NCBI RefSeq assembly: GCF_008726925.1
Contig: NZ_VYWO01000001.1
Location: 558,001 to 622,000, forward strand
DNA length: 64,000 bases
Direction of reading: 5' to 3'
From: Aerococcus sanguinicola
Lineage (GTDB): Bacteria > Bacillota > Bacilli > Lactobacillales > Aerococcaceae
Shown: piece by piece, positions 15,390-25,033 of the stretch
Position numbering within the stretch: position 1 is the first letter of the stretch
Layout: each line of letters starts with the position of its first letter
Position numbers and translations under genes: made by a program
The notes under the pieces: generated by a model
What the model saw: the letters and a program-made list of their open reading frames with translations, nothing else
What the model was told of the DNA's origin: nothing
Databases searched by the model: none

Positions 15390-18029
15390 ATGTCACAAAA
15401 TGTTTATGCTTTCGCCCAAGGCCATGCTGGGATGCGTACTTTGCTTGGCGGCAAAGGAGCTAATTTAGCCGAACTCTGCCGCCTGGGACTCCCCGTGCCC
15501 CAAGGTTTTACCATCACGACCCAAGCCTGCCTAGACTATCTAAAACATTCAGAATCGGGCTTGAGCCCTGAATTGAAGGCAGATATTCAAGCGGCCATCC
15601 AAAATTTGGAAGCGCAAAGCCAAAAAGAATTTAATGGGCAAGACCGACTCTTACTGGTCTCTGTTCGCAGCGGGGCTAAAATCTCGATGCCAGGCATGAT
15701 GGATACCATCCTGAACGTCGGTTTAAATGATGTCAATGTGGAGGTCTTAGGCCAGATAAGCGACAACCCCCACTTTGCCTATGACTGCTACCGCCGACTC
15801 TTGCAGATGTATGCTGATGTGGTATATGGCCTGGATAGTCAGATCTTCGAAGAACGTCTCCGCCAGGCCCGGCGCCAAGAAGGTGTAAGCGCTGATTATG
15901 AACTCAGCGTTCAAGCCCTCAAATCCCTGGTAGAAGACTTCAAGGCGATTTATCTCAAGGAGTTGGGTTTTGACTTTCCCCAAGATGTCCACCAACAAAT
16001 TTATGATGCAGTGGAAGCAGTCTTTAAATCTTGGAACAATAAACGCGCCCAAGTCTACCGTCAACTCCATGATATTCCAGATGACCTGGGAACAGCTGTG
16101 AATATCCAAGAAATGGTCTTTGGTAACCTAGGGCCAAATTCAGGAACAGGCGTCCTCTTCACCCGCCATCCAGCAACAGGTGACAAGGCCCTCTTTGGCG
16201 AATTCTTGGTCAACGCCCAGGGAGAAGATGTCGTTGCGGGCATACGAACCCCCCAAAGCCTCTCTGAAATTGCTCAAAAATCTCCAAATCTCTACCAAGA
16301 AATTGAAGAATTAGCCCAGGAGCTTGAGGCCCACTACCGTGACATGCAAGATATTGAATTCACTATTGAAGAAGGCAAACTCTACTTCCTCCAAACACGC
16401 AATGGCAAGCGGACGGCCAAGGCTGCTGTCAAAATTGCTGTTGATCTGGTTAGAGAGGGCGTCATCAGCAAGGCAGAAGCCCTCCAACAAGTCGATGCTA
16501 AGAGCCTTGACCAAATCCTCCACCCAAGTTTCAGCGCAGAAAACCTAAACCAGGCTGAGCTCCTGTCGGAAGCCGGTTTGGCGGCTAGTCCTGGAGCAGC
16601 TAGCGGAGCTATCGTCTTCACCGCAGACCAGGCTACAGCCTGGGCCCAAGCTGGCAAGCCCTGTATCCTAGTCCGCCAAGAAACTTCGCCCGAAGATATT
16701 GAAGGAATGACTGCTGCTCAAGCCATTCTGACCTGCCATGGTGGCATGACCTCCCATGCAGCGGTCGTGGCCCGGGGCATGGGCAAGTGCTGTGTGACCG
16801 GCTGCCATGACCTAACCGTCGATGAGGCACAAGGCCGCTTACATTGTGGAGCACTGACCCTTGAGGAAGGTGACCAAATCTCAGTCGATGGGAATACAGG
16901 CAGGGTCTACCTGGGTCAAGTCCCCACAAGTCCTAGCAAGACCGGAGCAGACTTCGACTGTCTGATGGCCTGGGCTAGGGAAGAAAGCCGGCTAGTCGTG
17001 CGCATGAATGCCGAAACACCCCAAGACATCCAAACAGGCTTCGACTTCAAAGCCCAAGGGATTGGCTTGGTACGAACGGAGCACATGTTCTTCCAGGCTG
17101 AACGGCTCCGCGAGATCCGTCGCTTCATCCTCTCATCCAAGGCTAACGACCGCCAGGCTGCCCTAGACCAGATTGCAGGCTACCAAGAAGCGGACTTTAA
17201 GGCCATCTTTGACCTCAGCCAGGGGCAAAAAACGGTCATCCGACTGCTCGACCCGCCCCTCCATGAATTCCTACCTCAAGCCGGGCATGAAATTCAGAGT
17301 GTCGCCCAGTCTCTTGGTCTCAGCGAAGACAAGCTCCAAGCCCGTATCCAGCAACTCAAGGAAGTCAACCCCATGCTAGGCCACAGGGGCTGCCGGCTGG
17401 CCATGACTTATCCTGAGCTCTATGACATGCAAGTCCATGCCATCCTAGCGGGTGCCTTGGCCAGTCAGAAAGCCAGCGGTCACGACTTACAAGTTGAAAT
17501 CATGATCCCCCTGGTCAGTCTAGAAAAGGAACTGAAAACTTTAAAGGATAGGCTTGAAAAAACAGCTGCAGCCTATCTCGCCGAAGAGCAGATGACTTTA
17601 TCTTACAAAATTGGTACAATGATAGAGATTCCAAGGGCTTGCCTGACAGCTGACCAGATTGCCCAAGAAGCCGATTTTATAAGCTTTGGGACCAATGATC
17701 TGACCCAGATGACTTTCGGTTATTCAAGAGATGATGCGGGCAAATTCATCCACCAATACCTGGCAGATGGGACCCTCAGCAAGGACCCCTTCCAAAGTCT
17801 AGACCAGGACGGGGTGGGTGCCCTGATGGAACTGGCCTGCCAAAAAGCGCGATCAAGCAAGGCAGATATTCCGATTGGCGTGTGTGGTGAAGTTGCTGGA
17901 GATCCTGCTTCCATCGCCTTCTTCGACGCGATTGGACTCGATTACATCTCTTGCTCCCCCTTCCGCCTGCCCATTGCCCAACTCGCAGCTGCCCAGGCCC
18001 ATCTTACAAACCGACCAAAGCCAGCCTAG
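15390..18029 (+). CDS. ppdK: Pyruvate, phosphate dikinase
   Basis: 879 aa, full length. Reversibly makes PEP, AMP and PPi from pyruvate, ATP and Pi. N-terminal ATP-grasp domain (GGKGANLAEL at residue 16 on), phosphohistidine domain with GGMTSHAAVVARGMGK (His about 456), and C-terminal PEP-binding barrel with LRLLDPPLHEF-type and CGEVAGDP (Cys about 832) motifs. ATG with AAAGGAGG. First gene of ppdK-ccpN-ppsR, which supplies both a transcriptional regulator and the post-translational regulator of this enzyme. Its PEP product also drives the PTS genes at 0-2 kb and 10 kb. Confidence 0.97.
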   Translation: MSQNVYAFAQGHAGMRTLLGGKGANLAELCRLGLPVPQGFTITTQACLDYLKHSESGLSPELKADIQAAIQNLEAQSQKEFNGQDRLLLVSVRSGAKISMPGMMDTILNVGLNDVNVEVLGQISDNPHFAYDCYRRLLQMYADVVYGLDSQIFEERLRQARRQEGVSADYELSVQALKSLVEDFKAIYLKELGFDFPQDVHQQIYDAVEAVFKSWNNKRAQVYRQLHDIPDDLGTAVNIQEMVFGNLGPNSGTGVLFTRHPATGDKALFGEFLVNAQGEDVVAGIRTPQSLSEIAQKSPNLYQEIEELAQELEAHYRDMQDIEFTIEEGKLYFLQTRNGKRTAKAAVKIAVDLVREGVISKAEALQQVDAKSLDQILHPSFSAENLNQAELLSEAGLAASPGAASGAIVFTADQATAWAQAGKPCILVRQETSPEDIEGMTAAQAILTCHGGMTSHAAVVARGMGKCCVTGCHDLTVDEAQGRLHCGALTLEEGDQISVDGNTGRVYLGQVPTSPSKTGADFDCLMAWAREESRLVVRMNAETPQDIQTGFDFKAQGIGLVRTEHMFFQAERLREIRRFILSSKANDRQAALDQIAGYQEADFKAIFDLSQGQKTVIRLLDPPLHEFLPQAGHEIQSVAQSLGLSEDKLQARIQQLKEVNPMLGHRGCRLAMTYPELYDMQVHAILAGALASQKASGHDLQVEIMIPLVSLEKELKTLKDRLEKTAAAYLAEEQMTLSYKIGTMIEIPRACLTADQIAQEADFISFGTNDLTQMTFGYSRDDAGKFIHQYLADGTLSKDPFQSLDQDGVGALMELACQKARSSKADIPIGVCGEVAGDPASIAFFDAIGLDYISCSPFRLPIAQLAAAQAHLTNRPKPA

Positions 18030-18059
18030 AAGCTATCGATTAGAAATTGAGGAAGATGC

Positions 18060-18692
18060 ATGAAATTTAGCCAAAGACAAGAGGAAATTATACGAATCGT
18101 TAAGAAGAAACAGCCCATCACGGCCGATGCCATTGCTGACCACTTCCAGCTTACCAAGTCAACCCTGCGTAGTGACCTTGCTGTCCTAAGCATGGTCGGC
18201 ATCTTGGACGCTAAACCTAAGATTGGCTACTTCTATACGGGAGAAAATATTGAACCTCTCTGGGCCGACCAATTCGCCGACCTGACAGTCGCTGATATCA
18301 TGGGATCTGCCATCCAAGTCAGCCCGGACACCTCGGTTCAGGAAGCTATCACCCTGCTCTTTCTCTATGATTCAGGTTCTCTCTACGTCAGCCTTCCAGA
18401 AGACCAAGAACTCTTAGGAATTGTTTCCCGTAAGGACCTCTTAAGAGCAAGTCTAGGGAGCGGAGACCAAGCTGGCACCGCACTGGCCGTGATCATGACT
18501 CGGATGCCCAATATCTTGGTGACCTGTGCTGATACGCCCTTAATTGAGGCAGCCAAAATCCTGGTCAAGCACGAGGTCGACTCCCTACCTGTCGTCGAGG
18601 ACCTCAAGCACTTTAAGATTCTGGGTAAACTATCAAAAACCCATCTCGTCCGTCTATTTGTTCAATCCCTAGTTAGCGAGGAAGACCTATGA
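18060..18692 (+). CDS. ccpN: CcpN-like regulator, HTH plus two CBS domains
   Basis: 210 aa. N-terminal winged helix (residues 1-55, QRQEEIIRIVKKKQPITADAIADHF then STLRSDLAVLSMVGIL) followed by two CBS repeats (about 70-125 and 135-200: VADIMGSAIQVSPDTSVQEA, VIMTRMPNILVTCADTPLIEA). This is the CcpN/YqzB architecture, which in Bacillus represses gluconeogenic genes according to energy state. Located 30 nt after ppdK with GAGGAA, and followed by ppsR with a 4-nt overlap. Probably controls its own operon through the 19-bp sites. Confidence 0.9.
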   Translation: MKFSQRQEEIIRIVKKKQPITADAIADHFQLTKSTLRSDLAVLSMVGILDAKPKIGYFYTGENIEPLWADQFADLTVADIMGSAIQVSPDTSVQEAITLLFLYDSGSLYVSLPEDQELLGIVSRKDLLRASLGSGDQAGTALAVIMTRMPNILVTCADTPLIEAAKILVKHEVDSLPVVEDLKHFKILGKLSKTHLVRLFVQSLVSEEDL

Positions 18693-19513
18693 TACACAAA
18701 AACATCTATATCCTTTCTGATGCAGTGGGCGAAAGTGCCCGGCTGATGGCCCAGGCTGTTCTTGCCCAATTCCAAAGCGAGCTCAAGCCGCAGATCAAAC
18801 GCTACCCCTTCATCCAGGAGACCCAGGACCTGCTTCCTATCCTAGGGGACGCTAAGCGAGAAGATGCCTTCCTTGCGGCAACCTTTGTCAACCAAGGCTT
18901 AGACCTCTGTGCCCGCGCTTATGCCCAAGAGCATGGCTTAGCCTATGTTAATTTCATGCAAGAAATGATTGACCAGGTCAGCCAAAGCACCCAGCTCGCT
19001 CCGAGTCAAGAAATCGGAGCCCAACGCCGGGTCAACCAAGACTATTTCAACCGAATGGCGGCCATGGAATATGCCATTAAGCATGATGACGGCAAATCAA
19101 GCCAGAAGAGCTTGCTCGACGCTGATATTATCCTCCTCGGCGTTTCACGCTCAGGTAAAACACCCCTCTCCATGTATCTGGCCAACCATTCCTGGAAGGT
19201 GGCTAACTTCCCCCTACTGCCAGAAGTCCGCTTGCCGGAAATCCTAGATCAAATAGCGCCCCGTAAGCTCTTTGGGCTTATCGCATCTCCCCGCTATATC
19301 CTCAACGTGCGGACCCACCGGCTCAAGGACCTCGGTCTGACCGGAGAAGCTCCCTATAGCCAGTTAGACCGCATCAAGCGAGAACTCCAGCATGCCCGGA
19401 CCATCTACCAAGAACTGGGCGTCCAAGAAATTTCGATTGAATACAAGTCCATTGAAGAGAGCGGTTCTGAAATCGAAAACCTACTCCAGAATCCCTATCC
19501 CCAATCGAGATAA
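18689..19513 (+). CDS. ppsR: PPDK regulatory protein (bifunctional kinase/pyrophosphorylase, DUF299)
   Basis: 274 aa. PDRP family, which uses ADP to phosphorylate a threonine next to the catalytic His of PPDK and Pi to remove it. N-terminal IYILSDAVGESARLMAQAVL and P-loop GVSRSGKTPLSMYLA near residue 151 are the family marks. Its ATG overlaps the ccpN stop (ATGA), so the proteins are made together. The target PPDK is in the same operon, which supports this over a PEP-synthase target. Confidence 0.94.
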   Translation: MIHKNIYILSDAVGESARLMAQAVLAQFQSELKPQIKRYPFIQETQDLLPILGDAKREDAFLAATFVNQGLDLCARAYAQEHGLAYVNFMQEMIDQVSQSTQLAPSQEIGAQRRVNQDYFNRMAAMEYAIKHDDGKSSQKSLLDADIILLGVSRSGKTPLSMYLANHSWKVANFPLLPEVRLPEILDQIAPRKLFGLIASPRYILNVRTHRLKDLGLTGEAPYSQLDRIKRELQHARTIYQELGVQEISIEYKSIEESGSEIENLLQNPYPQSR

Positions 19514-19548
19514 AGAAGCGCCTTACGCTGCGCTAGAACTTTTATAGC

Positions 19549-19582
19549 AAAAAAGGAAGCCGAAAAGTTGGCTTCCTTTTTT
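19549..19582 (+). terminator. Terminator of ppdK-ccpN-ppsR
   Basis: AAAAAAGGAAGCC / GGCTTCCTTTTTT perfect arms (19549-19561, 19570-19582) around GAAAAGTT. A runs on the opposite strand allow use by convergent metA too. Confidence 0.9.
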
Positions 19583-20521
19583 CTATTTCTCTACCCGCCA
19601 TTTTTCAGGGATCTGTTCGATCACGAAGGGCGTGTCTTGGTAGACATAATAATTCAACCAATTACTAAAGAGCATATTGGCAGCTGTCCGCCATTTCAAC
19701 GGAGGCTGTTGCGAAGGATCATCTTGTGGGTAATAGTTATGGGGCACTTGGATGCGCTTGCCGGCTTCGATATCGCGCCGGTACTCCTTATCCAGGGTAT
19801 CTGCATCATATTCCACATGGCCGAAGATAAAGACAAAGCGTTGGTCCTTACTATAAGCTACGCTGACGCTGCCATCCTCCGAATAGGCCAAAACTTCCAA
19901 TTCATCCTGGCCTTCAATATCCTCACGGCGAACTTCTGTATGCCGGGAATGAGGCATGAGGAAGACATCATCCAAGCCCCGGCCCAAGCTGTTCTCCCGG
20001 TCGTTAAGCCTTTGCTCATAGATACCAAAGAGCTTATCTTGAAGGGGGAACTTATTAATCCCATAATGGTGGTATAAGGCGGCCTGGGCTCCCCAGCAAA
20101 TATGCATGGTGGAGAAGACATGGCCCTCGCTCCAGTTCATGATAGCTTCGAGTTCTTCCCAATAATTGACTTCCTCAAAGGGCATGGTTTCAACCGGTGC
20201 CCCTGTAATAATCATCCCATCAAAGTAACGGTCCTTAATATCCTCAAAAGTCCGGTAAAAGGTCCGCAAATGCTTCTCAGAAATATGTTTGGACGTATGG
20301 CTGGCCGTATGGAGGAAGGTAATATTCACCTGCAGGGGCGAATTACTCAATAAACGGAGCAGTTGCTCTTCTGTCGCTTCCTTAGTCGGCATAAGATTTA
20401 CAATCACAATTTCCAGGGTACGGAAGTCCTGCATCTCCGCCCGTCGATCATTCATAACAAAAATATTTTCCTCAGCTAAACGGTGAATGGCTGGTAAGTT
20501 CCCAGCAACCTTAATCGGCAT
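19583..20521 (-). CDS. metA: Homoserine O-acetyltransferase (MetA family)
   Basis: 312 aa. Activates homoserine for methionine synthesis. Catalytic Cys142 (STMHICWGAQAA), His235 and Glu237 (FIFGHVEYD) are at the family positions. Residue 111 is Glu (ITGAPVE); published work on this family ties Glu111 to acetyl-CoA and Gly111 to succinyl-CoA, so the product is probably O-acetylhomoserine despite the usual succinyltransferase name. ATG with GGAGG. Controlled by the methionine T-box upstream; its substrate comes from hom at 6.4-7.7 kb. Confidence 0.95.
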   Translation of the reverse strand: MPIKVAGNLPAIHRLAEENIFVMNDRRAEMQDFRTLEIVIVNLMPTKEATEEQLLRLLSNSPLQVNITFLHTASHTSKHISEKHLRTFYRTFEDIKDRYFDGMIITGAPVETMPFEEVNYWEELEAIMNWSEGHVFSTMHICWGAQAALYHHYGINKFPLQDKLFGIYEQRLNDRENSLGRGLDDVFLMPHSRHTEVRREDIEGQDELEVLAYSEDGSVSVAYSKDQRFVFIFGHVEYDADTLDKEYRRDIEAGKRIQVPHNYYPQDDPSQQPPLKWRTAANMLFSNWLNYYVYQDTPFVIEQIPEKWRVEK

Positions 20522-20563
20522 ATCCTCAACCTCCTAAAATCATTCGACTATCTTATGAAATAA

Positions 20564-20845
20564 AAACGTCCCTACAGTACCCCACTGTAAGGACGTTATC
20601 ACGTGTTACCACCTTAGTTTACAGGCTCAAATCGCCTGCCTCATTCGCCAGAAAATCTGGCAGTGCTTTAATGGGCACTAAACAGAAGGACTCAAAAGCT
20701 AAGATTCAGCTTATTCCACCCTTCCCTGCTCACAGACCATATTCAATCGCTTCAGCGCATCCGTTCTCAGCTTACCGGATTCTCTGTGCCGCACCACCAT
20801 CTACTCATCTGCTCATCGCGTTAATCTTGATATCACTAAACTATC
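20564..20845 (-). promoter_or_regulatory. Methionine T-box leader of metA
   Basis: Minus-strand leader. Stem I base pairs CACAGA with TCTGTG; the specifier loop ends GAAT-AUG-G, with AUG at 20738-20740 (methionine). The T-box bulge AAGGTGGTAACACG is at 20602-20615. A terminator, ACGTCC...ACAGT/ACTGT...GGACGT then T5, spans 20564-20597 and competes with the antiterminator. Uncharged tRNA-Met would turn metA on. Confidence 0.93.
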
Positions 20846-20848
20846 ACT

Positions 20849-20877
20849 ATTTTAATCTAATTATAAACTAAGGTCAA
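20849..20877 (-). promoter_or_regulatory. metA promoter
   Basis: -35 TTGACC (20872-20877), 17-nt spacer, -10 TAAAAT (20849-20854), directly before the T-box leader. Confidence 0.85.
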
Positions 20878-20900
20878 GTTTCTAGACTCTGTCCCTTTCC

Positions 20901-22313
20901 TTATTTCAATAGCGGAAGAAACTGTGAGGCAATGCTGAAATAAATCAAGACCGAGGTCAAGTCGCTCAGGGTTGTAATAAAGGGGCCCGAAGCAACGGCT
21001 GGGTCGAAGCCCAAGCGCTCCATCAGTATAGGAATCAAGCTCCCGGCCAAATTAGCGACCGTGATGGCACAAAGCATGGCAATGCCTACAACGGCTCCTA
21101 AAACAAAGTTGGACTGCCAAAAGCCAACAATCAACATAATGGTAAGTCCCGTGATAGCCCCGCAGAGGAGTCCCGTTATAATTTCCCGTAAAATCATGGA
21201 AAAGAGCGAGGTGGACTGGTCATCCGGGAGGGCGAGTTTACGCACCGCAACCGCCAAAGACTGGGTCCCGGCATTCCCGGCCGTCCCTGTAATCAAGGTA
21301 ATAAAGAGGGAGAGGGTGGCCACTTCAGAGATCATGCCTTCAAATTGGCTGATTAAGCTAGAAGTTCCCATCCCCAAACAAAGTAGGGTAATCAACCAAG
21401 GGAGCCGTGACTTAGCCGATTTGGACGGACTCTCGTACTGCTCATCCACGTCAACCCCTGCCAGTCCGGAGTAATCAGCCATGGCTTCGTCGTCCATGAC
21501 ATCAAGGATATCATCGACGGTAATAATCCCTAAGAGTTCCCCTGTGGCTTCGACAACAGGAATCGCAAAGAAATCGTAGTCCTTAATGGTCCGAGCAACC
21601 TGGCTCTGCTCTTCGTCCACATCCACCGAGATCACCCGGCTGGACATAACATCGGATACCAAGACATGGCCTTCACTGAGGATAAGATCACGCAGGGACA
21701 AAACACCAACCAGGCGGTTATCGTCATCCACAATGTAGAGATAGTAAATACTCTCCGCATTCTCAGCCTTGGCCCGGAGCAAGGTCATGGCTGAACGGAT
21801 GGTCTGATTCGCCATAATGGAGACAAATTCCGTGGTCATAATCCCCCCAGCGGTTTCATCCCCGTAATTCATCAGGACCTTGAGTTCATCCGCTCGGGCT
21901 TTAGGCATCAGACGTAGATAAGTACGCATCTTCTCCGGCTTCAAATCATTCAAGATATCTGCCGCATTATCTGTATACATTTCACCTAAGACCACAGCTG
22001 AATACTCATCATTCATCTCATTGAGGAAGGCTAGGATCAGGCTCTCATCTTCATCATCGATAATATCATAAATTTCAGCCAATTCTTGGGGCTCCAAGAA
22101 TTCATGGACGAGCTGGCGGTCAGCAAAGTCTAAGTTTAAGTAAATCTGAGCCTGGACAAAGGTATGGTTCTTGAAAAATTCTTCGCGGAAAGCCACGCGG
22201 TCATTCTGCCTTAAACAGGCCATAACGCCTTCAAAAACTTCCTCGTCGGTCATCTGTTGACTCTCATAAATTTCAGGATTATCAGTGTTTAGAACTTCTT
22301 TTTTATCTACCAT
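20901..22313 (-). CDS. mgtE: Magnesium transporter MgtE
   Basis: 470 aa from the ATG at 22313 (MVDKKEVLNTD); the frame is open 57 nt further upstream but that would reach deep into rluD. N-terminal MgtE cytoplasmic domain (helical, residues about 30-130), two CBS domains (VSIMANQTIRSAMTLL; DVMSSRVISVDVDEEQS) and five C-terminal membrane helices (SRLPWLITLLCLGM onward, with GTAGNAGTQSLAVAVR in the pore region). The start overlaps the rluD stop by 11 nt, implying coupled translation in nadK-rluD-mgtE. Confidence 0.94.
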   Translation of the reverse strand: MVDKKEVLNTDNPEIYESQQMTDEEVFEGVMACLRQNDRVAFREEFFKNHTFVQAQIYLNLDFADRQLVHEFLEPQELAEIYDIIDDEDESLILAFLNEMNDEYSAVVLGEMYTDNAADILNDLKPEKMRTYLRLMPKARADELKVLMNYGDETAGGIMTTEFVSIMANQTIRSAMTLLRAKAENAESIYYLYIVDDDNRLVGVLSLRDLILSEGHVLVSDVMSSRVISVDVDEEQSQVARTIKDYDFFAIPVVEATGELLGIITVDDILDVMDDEAMADYSGLAGVDVDEQYESPSKSAKSRLPWLITLLCLGMGTSSLISQFEGMISEVATLSLFITLITGTAGNAGTQSLAVAVRKLALPDDQSTSLFSMILREIITGLLCGAITGLTIMLIVGFWQSNFVLGAVVGIAMLCAITVANLAGSLIPILMERLGFDPAVASGPFITTLSDLTSVLIYFSIASQFLPLLK

Positions 22314-23226
22314 CTTCACACTCTTTCTCTTGGGATTCAAAGCGGTCTTCCTGCCAGTTGGACAATTCATCAGCTAAAGGGGCAATAATCTGCAAGTGTT
22401 CACCAGTTAAAGGGTGGTCAAAGGATAGGCTGCGGCAATGGAGGGCTTGGCGGTCCAAGCCAGCCGTCATATCCCCACCATAGAGGCTATCCCCGTAGAG
22501 GGGCGCCCCCGCATGGGCAAAATGGACGCGAATTTGGTGGGTGCGACCGGTATGGAGTTGGACCCCATAGTGGTAGCAAGCCCGCCCTTCCCGCAATAAG
22601 TGATATTCGGTCAGCGCCGGCTTCCCCTCCGGATCCACCCGGCGTTCAATGATGGAACCAGGTTTCCGGCCAATGCCAGCGTCAATAAAGCCGCTAGCCT
22701 TGGGGGTCAAAGGCTCACAGGTAAAGGCCCAGTAGTGCTTGTCTATACCACCCTGGCGCATACTTTGGTCTAAGAGCGAGTGAGCAAATTGGTGCTTGGC
22801 AAAGAGCATCACCCCACTGGTATCCCGGTCTAAGCGCGTGACCACATGGATGACCTGGTTGTCATAATCCTGGCTTTGGTAATAGGCCTTGAGAATATTG
22901 GCCATGGACCCCTGGGGATTATGGAAAGAAGGAATCGAGGTATAATAAGCCGGTTTGTTAACCGCCAAATAATGGTCATCCTCGAAGAGAATCTCCAAAG
23001 GCCCTGGCATCCCCTCAATCTCTTCTTGTTTGCCTTCGTCCGGAATCAAGACCTTAATCCGGTCTCCGACATAGGCCTGGCTCCCCACATAACGGGGCTC
23101 ATCATTCAAGAGGACCTCGCCCCCATGGTATTTAATCCGAGCCAATAGGCGACGGGAAATCCCCTTACCTCGCAAAAAAGTCCGGACATACATCTCTTGG
23201 TGGACGGTCCATTCAAAAGATAACAC
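22303..23226 (-). CDS. RluA/RluD family pseudouridine synthase
   Basis: 307 aa. Modifies uridines in rRNA or tRNA. N-terminal S4-like region (LRGKGISRRLLARIKYHGGEVLLNDE), then the catalytic HVVTRLDRDTSGVMLFAKH with the essential Asp, and the C-terminal HTGRTHQIRVHFAHAGAPLYGD. The start is a GTG 9 nt after GGAGGG. Corresponds in context to Bacillus YjbO, between nadK and mgtE. The exact target site cannot be told from sequence. Confidence 0.92.
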   Translation of the reverse strand: MLSFEWTVHQEMYVRTFLRGKGISRRLLARIKYHGGEVLLNDEPRYVGSQAYVGDRIKVLIPDEGKQEEIEGMPGPLEILFEDDHYLAVNKPAYYTSIPSFHNPQGSMANILKAYYQSQDYDNQVIHVVTRLDRDTSGVMLFAKHQFAHSLLDQSMRQGGIDKHYWAFTCEPLTPKASGFIDAGIGRKPGSIIERRVDPEGKPALTEYHLLREGRACYHYGVQLHTGRTHQIRVHFAHAGAPLYGDSLYGGDMTAGLDRQALHCRSLSFDHPLTGEHLQIIAPLADELSNWQEDRFESQEKECEDGR

Positions 23227-23258
23227 CTCTATAGTCCCTCCTCTCTATTATTCGTCAA

Positions 23259-24053
23259 CTAACCAATAAAACTCGTCTTGACACGGTTCCAGAAGTGTAA
23301 GTGCCGGTAACGGGCAAAATGAATCCGTTCCTCAGCTATGCGAAATTCAATCTGTTGGGCATCTTCCAAGGGAGCAGAGAATTGGTCGACAAAGATATAG
23401 ACCCCAGAAATCTCTCCATCACCTGGACGGAGGACGATCCATTCATCAGGTGCAATCAACATGGATGAACTGAGGGTACGAAAGACCCGGTTGTTGAGCG
23501 AAGCAATCTCCGTCAGTTGCAAGGTCTGTAAGCGTGGATGGACCACTGCTCCCCCTAATGATTTATTGAGCCCGGTTGATCCAGTCGGAGTCGATACACA
23601 GAGTCCATCTCCCCGGAAGACCTCAAATAGCTCATCACGGATATATACCTCACAGGTCATAGTTCCCTCATAACGGCGAATCGCTGATTCATTCAGGGCC
23701 AAGCGCCGGCTACTTAAGCCATTGCTGTGGACTAGGCGCACTTCCAAGAGGGGGTAAGAAACATGCTCCCCTTGGTCTTGGCTGATGGCATCAACCAGTT
23801 CGACCACTTGATTATCCTTCCAATCCGTATAGAAACCTAGATGGCCGGTATGTAAACCAATAAAACGCACCCGGTCGAGTTGGTTTTGGTAGGCATGGAA
23901 GGCATGGAGCAGGGTGCCGTCCCCACCTATGCTAATGACCAGATCTGGGCTTTCCTGGTCCAGGCGGATACCCCGTTCTAAAAACAATTCTAGTATTTTT
24001 TCTTTAACAGCCAAAGACTGTGGATTTGGGTTATTTACAATAGCAACTTTCAT
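23259..24053 (-). CDS. nadK: NAD kinase
   Basis: 264 aa from ATG 24053 (MKVAIVNNPN) with AAGGGGGA 9 nt upstream; a longer frame exists but lacks a ribosome site. Phosphorylates NAD to NADP. GGDGT loop at residues 43-47, FIGLHTGHLGFYTDW, NESAIRR, and DGLCVSTPTGSTGLNKSLGGAVVHP are all present. First gene of nadK-rluD-mgtE. In many Firmicutes relQ (a small alarmone synthetase) lies just upstream; here it does not. Confidence 0.95.
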   Translation of the reverse strand: MKVAIVNNPNPQSLAVKEKILELFLERGIRLDQESPDLVISIGGDGTLLHAFHAYQNQLDRVRFIGLHTGHLGFYTDWKDNQVVELVDAISQDQGEHVSYPLLEVRLVHSNGLSSRRLALNESAIRRYEGTMTCEVYIRDELFEVFRGDGLCVSTPTGSTGLNKSLGGAVVHPRLQTLQLTEIASLNNRVFRTLSSSMLIAPDEWIVLRPGDGEISGVYIFVDQFSAPLEDAQQIEFRIAEERIHFARYRHLHFWNRVKTSFIG

Positions 24054-24409
24054 CGGAGCAAGTCCCCCTTCCCTATCAAACAAACACCCCTATTTTATCA
24101 TAAAATACCTGATAGAAAAGAAAAATCACTCACTTTAGCCAAAGCTGGATCGCGAACAAGGCAGTTTTTAGCCTAGTCCGTAAGGCTAAAGGTCCAAACA
24201 ATAATTTTGATATATGTTTATTATATTAAATTATAATAAGCGCAAAACCTTGCCTCAGCCTTTTTTATCGGGTACAATTCATATGGTTAAAGATTATTTT
24301 TTGGTAAACCTAAACTTATTAATTAAAAGCTTGACTAAGCACATTAGTTTCTATCTCCCTTAAGAATTGCTATAATGGCTTTGAAACAGGGAAGGAAAGG
24401 AGCGATCAG
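24054..24409. promoter_or_regulatory. Divergent intergenic region between nadK and the CYTH gene
   Basis: 356 bp, AT-rich. On the plus strand an extended -10, TGCTATAAT (24368-24376), precedes the CYTH gene; on the minus strand TAAAAT at about 24094-24099 may serve nadK. No ORF, repeat or structured RNA was seen. Confidence 0.5.
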
Positions 24410-25000
24410 ATGGAAGAAGCCTTAGAAATCGAGTACAAGAATATCCTTTCCCCAGCTGAATACCAAGACCTGGTTGGCGAATTTGAAGATTGCCAGCAGA
24501 GGATTAAACACTTACACAATAGCTACTATGATACAGCTGACCGGAAACTTAAAGCGAAGGGAATGGGCTTAAGGATCCGCCAAGCCGACCACTACCAGCA
24601 CCTCACCCTAAAGGTCCGTCAAGCCGACCAGGAAATGCTGGAGTATACCGAGAAGCTTACCGCAAAGGAACTTGAACAAAGCCTCTCCCAAGGGCGTCCC
24701 GTTCCTAAAAAAGAATTGGAAGCCGTCTTAGACCAGGCCGGTATTGCTTGGCAAGACCTCGAAATGATTGGACACTTTCAAACTCTGAGACGGGAAATCC
24801 CCTACAAGGGACAGCTCGTCGTACTCGATGCCTGCCAATTCGACCATTACCAAGACTATGAACTTGAGATGGAAGTGACGAGTCATGAAACTGGCTGGCA
24901 AATTTTCCAAGCATTCTTAGAAGCGCGTCAGATCGACCGACGACCTGCCGCCGTTAAGGTCGCCCGGATGCAAGCGACTCAACCCGATTATGACTTTTAA
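24410..25000 (+). CDS. CYTH domain protein (YjbK-like)
   Basis: 196 aa, one CYTH domain (triphosphate tunnel fold). The defining EIEYK (ExExK) is at residues 6-10; basic strands MGLRIRQAD and LTLKVRQ and the later acidic LEMEV match the tunnel. Members hydrolyse inorganic triphosphate or similar compounds; the actual substrate here is unknown. It sits 33 nt before spxH, as yjbK neighbours yjbH/relQ in other Firmicutes. Confidence 0.88.
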   Translation: MEEALEIEYKNILSPAEYQDLVGEFEDCQQRIKHLHNSYYDTADRKLKAKGMGLRIRQADHYQHLTLKVRQADQEMLEYTEKLTAKELEQSLSQGRPVPKKELEAVLDQAGIAWQDLEMIGHFQTLRREIPYKGQLVVLDACQFDHYQDYELEMEVTSHETGWQIFQAFLEARQIDRRPAAVKVARMQATQPDYDF

Positions 25001-25033
25001 TATAGGCTCAATTGGAAGGGGGTTATCAGCCTT

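Noticed and set aside
19568..20077. 169-aa plus-strand ORF opposite metA
   Set aside because: Shadow of metA, whose catalytic residues are all intact on the other strand.
22314..22370. Longer mgtE N-terminus
   Set aside because: The extra codons lie inside rluD, have no ribosome site and do not resemble MgtE.
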